DNA of 7,991 bases from CAZCVI01 sp964502145 (lineage in GTDB: Bacteria > Acidobacteriota > Aminicenantia > UBA2199), in assembly GCA_964502145.1 (NCBI GenBank), contig CAZCVI010000148.1, forward strand, positions 1 to 7,991, given 5' to 3'. The translations under genes and the position numbers were made by a program. The notes under the pieces were generated by a model. The model was not told the origin of the DNA, made no database searches, and saw only the letters and a list, made by a program, of their open reading frames with translations. This document shows, one piece after another, positions 1-6,044 of the stretch; position 1 is the first letter of the stretch, and each line of letters begins with the position of its first letter.

Positions 1-64
1 TTTCAACAAAAATATGTGGAAAATAATTTACACAAAATACTTGACACAACCGCAACATTTGATG

Positions 65-106
65 ATTGCACCACAACATGGAGGCATTGCACCACAACAT
101 GGACGC
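65..106. repeat. 21-bp tandem direct repeat, two near-identical copies
   Basis: Positions 65-85 and 86-106 are the same 21-base unit (ATTGCACCACAACATGGA followed by GGC or CGC) and differ at one base. Degenerate relatives flank them: 107-128 keeps ATT..G.CC and ATGGACG, and 41-64 keeps CACAACCGCAACAT. The arrangement is iteron-like or operator-like, but no replication or partition gene is visible nearby, so function is unknown. Confidence 0.7.
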
Positions 107-296
107 ATTTGACCTAATAAGATGGACGATGCAAACCATTTGGACCACAAAATCCAAAATTCTAAGACATTGCACCCCATCATTGCGGTAAAAACTTTTT
201 TTTTTACACACTACACCCCGTTTGGAGATAAAAACCCCACGCATTTCACCGATTCACATTAATTAAAAGAGAATGGTTCCTGTTTTTTTCCAATTC

Positions 297-321
297 ATTC
301 GCGATAATTCGTGTTAATTCG
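297..321. repeat. ATTCG array with 10-bp period
   Basis: ATTCG occurs at 297, 307 and 317, giving the units ATTCGCGATA, ATTCGTGTTA and ATTCGTGGGC. One helical turn separates the copies. A related ATTCACATTAATTAA sits at 252-266. This is probably a dispersed intergenic repeat; no function can be read from it. Confidence 0.5.
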
Positions 322-500
322 TGGGCCAAGCTCTTTTTTTAAAATTTTGACTGACTTCCCCCCGTTCGGGACAGGAAAGCCACTTGATTCCTATACTCGG
401 ACGACTTCTTCACCCCTCCGCACGTGTAAATGATTAAAATTTAAAGAATTTCACGCACTGGGCAGTAGTGGGGTTCTGGAAATTCGAGTTTCCCAAAAGA

Positions 501-529
501 TTGAAAAAATAGTTTAATCGTGGTATATT
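501..529 (+). promoter_or_regulatory. Sigma70-type promoter for the zinc-ribbon gene
   Basis: A TTGAAA -35 box (501-506) is separated by 17 bases from a TATATT -10 box (524-529). Transcription would begin near 536 and give a leader of about 32 bases. The GTG at 520 lies inside the spacer, so it cannot be the translation start of a transcript from this promoter; this supports the ATG at 568. Confidence 0.7.
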
Positions 530-567
530 ACTTTTTTATACTTTCTGAAAATAAAAGGCGAATTAAC

Positions 568-1230
568 ATGTACCCAGCTTCTGAGACTTATGAAAACAAT
601 CTGTTAGCCCTGTTCCCCGAAGTAGCGGCGCTTTGGCATCCCACTAAAAATGGGAACCTACGCCCAGAACAGGTACGACCTGGCTCCGCTAAAGTGGCTT
701 GGTGGTTATGTAAAAACGGGCACGAATGGCAAGATAAAATCCACGCCCGTGTCAAAAAAGGGTCTAAATGTTTGACCTGTTTTGTTAACCAGAGGAATCA
801 GGACAACGCGTTGTCTGCCACATACCCCGAACTAATCGCCCAATGGCACCCGACGAAGAATGGCAAATTAACACCGGCGAACGTAATTTGGACGTCCTAC
901 ACAAAGGTGTGGTGGCTTTGCCCCAAAGGGCATGAATGGCAAGCACGCGTGTATTATAGAGTACATCGAAAACACGCATGCCCCCACTGCAAGCTACGGC
1001 AAGAAACGACGGAAGAGAATAATTTGGCCAAATTGGACCCGGAAGTGGCTGCTTTATGGCATCCAACTGAAAACTTCCCATTTACGCCGCAAACGATCAA
1101 AGCGAACTCGCTAAGAGTAGTATGGTGGTTATGCGACAAAGGACATAGCTGGCAAGAATCAATCGCTACGAGACGAAAACACCTCGCTTGCCCTTACTGC
1201 GAAAAAATAGAAAGAAAAACGGTGTATTAA
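568..1230 (+). CDS. Triple zinc-ribbon repeat protein (DUF4379-type)
   Basis: A 220-residue protein made of three copies of a roughly 60-70-residue zinc-ribbon unit (residues about 10-71, 80-141 and 151-211). Each copy has a P-E-x-x-A-x-W-H-P-T stretch, a WWLC-x-x-GH-x-W core and a closing CxxC. The putative zinc ligands are C48/H52/C68/C71, C118/H122/C138/C141 and C189/H193/C208/C211; all twelve are kept, so the fold should be intact three times. The family is treble-clef or zinc-ribbon-like and presumably binds nucleic acid, often as a module beside nuclease or methylase domains; here no catalytic domain is attached. Start chosen at ATG 568, with AAAGGCG seven bases upstream; an upstream in-frame GTG at 520 falls within the promoter. 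The gene is monocistronic and convergent with the RecQ remnant that follows. The exact role is unknown. Confidence 0.85.
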   Translation: MYPASETYENNLLALFPEVAALWHPTKNGNLRPEQVRPGSAKVAWWLCKNGHEWQDKIHARVKKGSKCLTCFVNQRNQDNALSATYPELIAQWHPTKNGKLTPANVIWTSYTKVWWLCPKGHEWQARVYYRVHRKHACPHCKLRQETTEENNLAKLDPEVAALWHPTENFPFTPQTIKANSLRVVWWLCDKGHSWQESIATRRKHLACPYCEKIERKTVY

Positions 1231-1237
1231 AAAACAG

Positions 1238-1467
1238 TTACGACTCCACTCTATCGCCGAACACGAAGTTTTCCAGAATATTAATGTTATCGCGGTCCGC
1301 CAACACCTCGCACCAGTAGGAAAAATGGCAACAGCCGATTATTTCGCCGCGACCAATTGAACTACCTCTCGCTACCCTTTCAAAAACTCTTTAAAACCAA
1401 AGTATTGCTCTAATCGTGTGTTCAAGTCATCACTTATTTCCACAACCTCATTATTAATTTTATTCAT
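1238..1467 (-). pseudogene. RecQ-family DNA helicase remnant, internally deleted
   Basis: Read leftward from ATG at 1467, the first frame gives a RecQ-like N-terminus: LEQYFGFKEFLKG, a TAG stop where the usual Q of the GQ motif belongs, REVVQLVAAK, a TAA stop, then SAVAIFPTGA. This matches the motif 0 to Walker A (PTGxGKS) region of RecQ helicases and breaks off just before GKS. The sequence then continues in another frame as EVLADRDNINILENFVFGD and stops at 1238. From memory, LENFVYGD-like text occurs beyond the helicase core in longer bacterial RecQ proteins. So roughly 50 N-terminal codons are joined to about 20 C-terminal ones, and over a kilobase is missing. Two stops plus the deletion make it non-functional. 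It abuts the end of the zinc-ribbon gene. Confidence 0.75.
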
Positions 1468-1581
1468 TTAATCTTACATTTTTTGGCGATAACCCGCAGT
1501 ATATGTTATCATAAATGTTACATTAATATATAGAGGGACTACACTGAATTCATAGGAATTTTCTAAAATCGTTATGAACAC

Positions 1582-1669
1582 TGTGGACACTATGGACTAA
1601 GTGGACAAAAAAAGCGTTTACTTAATGTCCACATCATCCACACCGTCCATTTAGTCCATATCGTCCACA
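1582..1669. repeat. Long imperfect palindrome of 9-bp-spaced GGAC/GTCC words
   Basis: GGAC begins at 1585, 1594 and 1603; GTCC (once ATCC) begins at 1627, 1636, 1645, 1654 and 1663. Spacing within each set is exactly 9 bases. The arm 1582-1607 is the reverse complement of 1644-1669 at 22 of 26 positions, leaving a loop of 36 bases with a run of seven A (T7 on the - strand). It lies 30 bases past the stop of the last gene of the leftward operon, so the transcript could fold here. It may protect the 3' end or help termination, but the T run is in the loop, so it is not a standard intrinsic terminator. Confidence 0.75.
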
Positions 1670-1700
1670 TACAATCAAGACGTTTATTAATTAGCCGCTA

Positions 1701-3227
1701 CTATCCCTGGTTCTCAAAGGTATAGGGCCGAAGAATCAAAGGGCTTTCCAGCGGATCAAAGGGCTCCCAAAACCCTTCATTATCGTATACCGCGCCATCC
1801 GCATATGCCAATAAGATTTGGTAAATAGGTTTACGCAGTTCCAAAGGAATCCCATCCACTGGCGCACGATTTGCACAAAACCGCAGGTTCATGATTTCAG
1901 GACGCTCTTTTAAATTCGCTTGTCGTTCCTCGTTTAAAGTAATCAATCCCTGTTTCACCAACATTGTTGTGAGTTGCTGAGTATCCGCATTTTCCTGATG
2001 GCTACCTTTCCCAGTCATGCGTTCAAGACACGATTGTATCTGCGTCACGCTGTACCCGCAATGCGTGGGATCACCTCCCAACGCCATCAACATATTAACT
2101 ATCCGCCGACACTTCTCACATTTCCCGCAAGGATGGATACGTTCCCCTTCCTTGTGTGCCGCATGACACGAAACCTGATGCTGCTGCAATTGCGGATACC
2201 GATTGTACAAGGTATTCAAGATCAACAACTCGGAAAGAGGCCGCACAATGGAAAACTGGCACACGGACCACCTCTTCGCGGTGTAATAACGCGACAACAC
2301 CTCATCAAAATACCGGCTCTGATCAAATAAACCGTCATAATGGGGAATCCCTTCATGCCAATACTGCCGGGTAGTGTCAAATTCATCACCAATGACAATA
2401 CGCCCGAGATGTCGCTTGCGCACCAACGGCAACACGGCAAAAAGAAAAATAGCCACGGTCCATAACCGAATCGGATAATCATCGGCCCGCTTGGTGGCAA
2501 AATCCTGGCTGATAAAAGGCATTAACCGCAAGGCAAAAACAAACACGCGATCACTGTTGGTCCATACCCGCGACGTATTGGGTATGCTTTCTTTAAAATA
2601 TTTATAGGAATTAATCGCGGTAAACCAATGCCGCCCGGACTCATTCACAAAAATAGGATGAGCCGCAAACCCCACCTCGGTAATCAAACCAAAACTCAAC
2701 AAACTCTCTTTCCCACCACTGGAAAGAATCGCATGTTCTTTAGGTTCGGTGGCCGACCAGGGCAACAAAACCTCGTTCCCAGCAGGCAAAAGATCAGGAA
2801 ACAGCAATTGCGCCTGCAAATAATGGGACAATTGCACCACCGGCAGGTGAGCTGCCGCACCCAGCAAAAAAGGGTTGGGCTGCAAGAACTTCTTCACATA
2901 AATTTCCCGCGCCGTGTTCTCCGCCATATCCTCGATGAAACGGCGATCAATCTCATCAAAGGGACCATGGAACACAATCGTCTTGCAAAACAAGCCGTAA
3001 TTAATAGCAATCTGCGCCGCCATGATGCAGGCGAGATTCTGGGACTGGATATCACCCGGTTCAAAAACATTTTCCTCGAAACGGTAAATAAAATCAACCA
3101 CGTGTTCCTCGCCATCCCTCACAAACCGGTACGGCGCCAGCAGTCGACGCCGTTCTACTTTTACAGGTCCTACTTCCAAACGCTCAAAGACCTGTATTAT
3201 TCCAAAAGCGTTGGGTGCCTCGCTCAT
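1701..3227 (-). CDS. PP-loop ATP-pyrophosphatase-like enzyme with Cys cluster
   Basis: A 508-residue soluble protein. Residues 169-175 read SSGGKES, the SGGKxS PP-loop of enzymes that cleave ATP to AMP and pyrophosphate; it follows a strand (HAIL) as expected. Residues 275-283 (GRIVIGDEF) continue the nucleotide-binding fold. Four cysteines (C354, C367, C370, C373) in a C-x12-C-x2-C-x2-C pattern resemble a metal-binding knuckle. The first 160 residues and last 110 have no motif I recognise. The architecture recalls the MurL glutamate epimerase group, which also uses ATP to AMP and PPi, but I cannot confirm membership; an amidating, ligating or tRNA/base-modifying enzyme is also possible. The start has GGAGA four bases upstream. 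Its ATG overlaps the TGA of the preceding gene (ATGA, 3224-3227), so translation is probably coupled. Last gene of the operon. Confidence 0.7.
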   Translation of the reverse strand: MSEAPNAFGIIQVFERLEVGPVKVERRRLLAPYRFVRDGEEHVVDFIYRFEENVFEPGDIQSQNLACIMAAQIAINYGLFCKTIVFHGPFDEIDRRFIEDMAENTAREIYVKKFLQPNPFLLGAAAHLPVVQLSHYLQAQLLFPDLLPAGNEVLLPWSATEPKEHAILSSGGKESLLSFGLITEVGFAAHPIFVNESGRHWFTAINSYKYFKESIPNTSRVWTNSDRVFVFALRLMPFISQDFATKRADDYPIRLWTVAIFLFAVLPLVRKRHLGRIVIGDEFDTTRQYWHEGIPHYDGLFDQSRYFDEVLSRYYTAKRWSVCQFSIVRPLSELLILNTLYNRYPQLQQHQVSCHAAHKEGERIHPCGKCEKCRRIVNMLMALGGDPTHCGYSVTQIQSCLERMTGKGSHQENADTQQLTTMLVKQGLITLNEERQANLKERPEIMNLRFCANRAPVDGIPLELRKPIYQILLAYADGAVYDNEGFWEPFDPLESPLILRPYTFENQG

Positions 3228-4321
3228 GCGTTCTCCTTTTTCTTCTGGATATGGGGGATAAGAACCTTTACCAGTTCATCCGCACCATCAATCAAGACAT
3301 CAATCGCAGGAAGTCCTACCACCTGTTGTAATGCCTCGCATACATAGGGAATCTTTTCCGCAGTCAGGCTTTCATGATTGATCGTAATCGCAATCACTGG
3401 TTTGGAAGAGACCAGTTCAATGGCTGCGATCTGGCGGGTAATCGGTTGCATGGGATAACCGGGGAAGCCATCATATTCACGACGGGCAGGCGCGTGTTGG
3501 AGAATCACCACATCCGGGCGACCCGCGGCTAACAATTCATAACCACCGGGAAAAGCAGGATTCATCATGCTGCCCTGCCCTTCAATCACAATCACATCGG
3601 GATGGCCATCGTCCCAAGCAGACCAAACGGCATGTTCTATTTCTCCGGCCAGGAAATCATTGACCATTACATCCAAAATAAAACTGTATGGAGCGCCTTG
3701 CATCCAAGCGGTTTGACCCGTTCCTACCATGTGGGCTGTATAACCCGCCTTTTGTAACCCTTGCACGATTAACCAGGCCGTGGTACGTTTACCCACCGCC
3801 GAATCCGTGCCCAATACAATCACTTTTAAACATGTAACTTCGTTAATTTTACCCGAGAAAAAGTGTTGTTCGCGACGTGGTGGTGGTTTGCGTATATCGC
3901 GCAGTTTAACGTGATGCTGTGCCGCCAGTTCGACCATTTCAGCGTCCTCCGTAAGGAAATCATGGAGTCCGGAATCCACATTAAGACCCAGTTTAATAGC
4001 AGTTAAGACCGCTTGTCGACCCGGAGCCGGTAAATAACCGCCCTCCGTGGCCAAACCGATGACCATGTGAGTCGCCGGATAACCTGTTTTCCGTGCTGCT
4101 GCTACCGCTTCTTCTACCGAAGCAAAAACAGGGATATTTTTCGGTGTGCCATCCAGTATTTCCGCTGCATCTTGGCCCGCACAAAGTGAATCCACCACTG
4201 CGATGACCCGGTATCTGCGGGTGAAACGGACCAGACCGTGGGCAGTTTTGCCATACGTCGTTTGGAAAGCCCCTTCGCAGTAGACAATTGCATTTCCTTC
4301 AATTTCAATCGTAACACTCAT
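3224..4321 (-). CDS. DUF1611 / DgcN-like P-loop protein
   Basis: A 365-residue protein with the two-domain layout of the DUF1611 family: an N-terminal Rossmann-like half (about 1-145, with AVVDSLCAGQDAAEILDG) and a C-terminal P-loop half from about 165. The nucleotide loop is GTDSAVGKRT (171-180), and a Walker-B-like strand DVIVIEGQGS spans 242-251. Length is normal for the family. Characterised relatives (DgcN) act in D-glutamate catabolism with the partner DgcA, and DUF1611 genes commonly neighbour dipeptide epimerases; here no such epimerase is present. It shares ATGA overlaps with both neighbours (4318-4321 and 3224-3227), so it belongs to one translation-coupled operon. GGAGG lies five bases before the ATG. 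The exact substrate is not readable from sequence; an acidic amino acid or dipeptide is a reasonable inference. Confidence 0.8.
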   Translation of the reverse strand: MSVTIEIEGNAIVYCEGAFQTTYGKTAHGLVRFTRRYRVIAVVDSLCAGQDAAEILDGTPKNIPVFASVEEAVAAARKTGYPATHMVIGLATEGGYLPAPGRQAVLTAIKLGLNVDSGLHDFLTEDAEMVELAAQHHVKLRDIRKPPPRREQHFFSGKINEVTCLKVIVLGTDSAVGKRTTAWLIVQGLQKAGYTAHMVGTGQTAWMQGAPYSFILDVMVNDFLAGEIEHAVWSAWDDGHPDVIVIEGQGSMMNPAFPGGYELLAAGRPDVVILQHAPARREYDGFPGYPMQPITRQIAAIELVSSKPVIAITINHESLTAEKIPYVCEALQQVVGLPAIDVLIDGADELVKVLIPHIQKKKENA

Positions 4322-5430
4322 GATTTCCTCCCGGTAAGAATGACCACGTAGCGGTCATTGGGTAAAGGTTGGTTGTTATTGGGTGAGAGCATGGCAATCA
4401 GACCTGCTGTAGAAGCTGGCACGACATTAAGGCCTTCTCGTTCCCGGATTAGCCGGGCATAAGACAGCATTTTTTTATCCGAAGCATACCCTGTCCAACC
4501 CTCTGATTTGCGAATTGCATCCAATGCCAGATCGCCTTCGCTTGAATGCCAGTTGATCAGAGGTTCATTGATTTTAGTTTCGCGGATTTTTCCTGGCATC
4601 AGGTCCCGGCAGTAATCCAGGCCTTTAATGAACGCGTGAACAATCGGGTTTTTCTTATAAGAAGACCCCGCCACCATGTGGGGAATACGGGATGTTTTGC
4701 CCCGGCGATAGAGACTGACAAACCCTTTATAAATTCCAGCCAACGTCGTGCCGTTGGAAATAGGGCAGGAGACCATGTAGGGTGCATCGCGCAATTCGTC
4801 ATATATTTCATAGGCAATATTGCCGTAGTTTCTTAATTGTAGGTCCGTATTAGCGCCGCCTGGGTTGGCGTCGTAGACTTCTTCCTTTTCCGCCAATTCC
4901 CGTGAGACTACTACCGAATGTTCGTAATCGCCCGGAACGCGGCGAATCTCTGCATTCAGTTGGATCATCTCTTTAATTCGTTGTGTATGGTAGGATTCAG
5001 GAATATAAATAATGCAGCGTAGTCTGGCCAGTGATGCTGCCAGAGCAATCGCAACGCCATAGTTACCGCAAGTCGCTACAGTCATCGTGTCAAAGCCTCG
5101 TCTTAAGGCATCCAAAGCTTGGCCAAAGGCGATGCGGTCTTTTTGCGTGCCGCTTGGATTCGCTCCTTCAAATTTCAAAAATATCTGCCGCAAACCCACT
5201 TCCCGTTCAATATTACGGGCTCGTACCAGGGATGTATCGCCCACTTCCGAATCAATAATATCCTCATACGCTTCAAGTCGTTCTTCCTGGGTGCTGGATT
5301 TGTCATCAATGATTTCCCGCTGCAATTCTACCAGGTCGGAAATCTGTGCAATTTCACCGGTTGCGCCGTCGATCAGTTCAAGCACTGAATTGCTTGTCAA
5401 TTCAGTTTCTAACTCTTTTGTTTCATTCAT
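4318..5430 (-). CDS. Threonine-synthase-like PLP-dependent enzyme
   Basis: A 370-residue fold-type II PLP enzyme. K97 in NPSGTQKDR is the expected Schiff-base lysine, ATCGNYGVA (119-127) is the asparagine loop contacting PLP and substrate, and SNGTTLAG (225-232) is the phosphate-binding loop. The C-terminus VVILTGRKS fits the threonine synthase side of the family. About 60 residues precede the catalytic domain and have no recognised motif. Threonine synthase, a beta-replacement enzyme or diaminopropionate-type synthase are all possible; the next gene (DUF1611) suggests a specialised rather than housekeeping role. The ATG at 5430 has a strong GGAGGTGA (5439-5446) eight bases upstream. An in-frame TTG at 5487 would add 19 residues but is the -35 box itself, so it is rejected. 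First gene of the operon; its TGA overlaps the next ATG. Confidence 0.8.
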   Translation of the reverse strand: MNETKELETELTSNSVLELIDGATGEIAQISDLVELQREIIDDKSSTQEERLEAYEDIIDSEVGDTSLVRARNIEREVGLRQIFLKFEGANPSGTQKDRIAFGQALDALRRGFDTMTVATCGNYGVAIALAASLARLRCIIYIPESYHTQRIKEMIQLNAEIRRVPGDYEHSVVVSRELAEKEEVYDANPGGANTDLQLRNYGNIAYEIYDELRDAPYMVSCPISNGTTLAGIYKGFVSLYRRGKTSRIPHMVAGSSYKKNPIVHAFIKGLDYCRDLMPGKIRETKINEPLINWHSSEGDLALDAIRKSEGWTGYASDKKMLSYARLIREREGLNVVPASTAGLIAMLSPNNNQPLPNDRYVVILTGRKS

Positions 5431-5438
5431 TTTTTGTG

Positions 5439-5446
5439 TCACCTCC
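5439..5446 (-). promoter_or_regulatory. Strong ribosome binding site of the operon's first gene
   Basis: GGAGGTGA read on the - strand, eight bases before the ATG at 5430. It is the longest anti-Shine-Dalgarno match in the window and decides the start of the PLP enzyme gene. Confidence 0.85.
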
Positions 5447-5459
5447 AATGATTCAAGCC

Positions 5460-5487
5460 ATTTTACTTCATTCGTAGATTTTGTCAA
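5460..5487 (-). promoter_or_regulatory. Sigma70 promoter of the three-gene operon
   Basis: On the - strand, a perfect TTGACA (5487-5482) is followed after 16 bases by TAAAAT (5465-5460), five of six bases of the -10 consensus. Transcription would start near 5453, giving a leader of about 23 bases with little room for a riboswitch or attenuator. It suggests fairly strong, simply controlled expression. Confidence 0.8.
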
Positions 5488-5596
5488 TAGTTTTGCGCTA
5501 AAAAAATAGAATTGGATAAGCTTAAGGATAATATTAAATTATCGGAGTTATTCATAGGGTTGTTGGTCCGGTTATTCACCTGTTATACAGTCACGG

Positions 5597-5945
5597 TTAA
5601 CCCCTCGGTTTAACCCGATAGTGAAAGTAATACAGCGTGGTGAAAGCGATTTTGCGATAAAGAGTGACCGCCGCCTCATGATGTTCATAAACTTGCAGGT
5701 ACGCCTGAGAAGCGCCCCTTTTTTTGCCCCAGTTTAAAAGATATGCCGTGATGTGGCGGCCATACCCCAGTCCTTTGAATGGTGCGGCTACAATCAGTCC
5801 GAATAATCCCAGGGAGTCGTTCTCCAAGGGCGCGGTGGGTGATTTGGTCAGCGAAACGAATCACCCAGCCATCATCAAGATGGGTGTGCAGGGCCGGCCA
5901 AGCATTCATCACAAGTTCCTCCATCTTGGTGATCCAACTGAACAT
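5597..5945 (-). pseudogene. GNAT acetyltransferase gene with internal deletion and frameshift
   Basis: The first frame from ATG 5945 (GGAGA four bases upstream) gives MNAWPALHTHLDDGWVIRFA and then DQITHRA, the N-terminal signature of a GNAT group that usually reads LNAWPALQTLLYDGWxLRFA. The frame then loses sense. From about 5830 a second frame gives LENDSLGLFGLIVAAPFKGL and GYGRHITAYLLNWGKKRGA, the acetyl-CoA binding loop and last helix, and ends YHYRVKPRG-like at 5597. Intact members are about 250 residues; here only about 35 N-terminal and 75 C-terminal codons remain, so some 130 are missing and the parts are out of frame. The ribosome binding site and terminal regions are well kept, suggesting a recent loss. 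No usable product is expected. Confidence 0.8.
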
Positions 5946-6044
5946 TCGTTCTCCTTGAATGGTTTAAATAACTGTTTAATAAAATATCATAAAAATATAA
6001 ATTACACAAGAAAAAAAATAAAAAGAAGGCGGGAAGAAAATGTC

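Larger units (their letters stand above)
1..500. other. Gene-free AT-rich spacer with short repeats
   Basis: No reading frame here has a ribosome binding site or resembles a protein family. The stretch holds a 21-bp direct repeat (65-106 with degenerate neighbours), a T10 run near 196-205, a three-copy ATTCG array with a 10-bp period (297-321), and the promoter of the downstream zinc-ribbon gene beginning at 501. I looked for broken genes on both strands and found no readable remnant, unlike the spacer at 1238-1467. Confidence 0.6.

Noticed and set aside
65..106. A possible CRISPR array
   Set aside because: The 21-bp units abut with no spacers between them, only two copies are good and no cas gene is present.
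520..567. A GTG start at 520 for the zinc-ribbon protein
   Set aside because: It falls in the spacer of the TTGAAA-17-TATATT promoter and adds a hydrophobic stretch absent from the repeat units.
2628..3347. A 239-codon open frame on the + strand
   Set aside because: It lies antisense to the PP-loop gene and the end of the DUF1611 gene, has a low-complexity Arg/Gln/His-rich composition, no ribosome binding site and no family resemblance.
5431..5487. An upstream in-frame TTG start giving a PLP enzyme 19 residues longer
   Set aside because: The TTG is the first part of the TTGACA -35 box and lies upstream of the expected transcript start, while GGAGGTGA sits ideally before the ATG at 5430.
5087..5509. 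A 140-codon open frame on the + strand
   Set aside because: It is antisense to the PLP enzyme gene, is Ser-rich and runs across that gene's promoter.
5593..5616. GGTTAA/TTAACC inverted repeat over the GNAT stop codon as a terminator
   Set aside because: The stem is six AT-rich pairs and no T run follows on the - strand.
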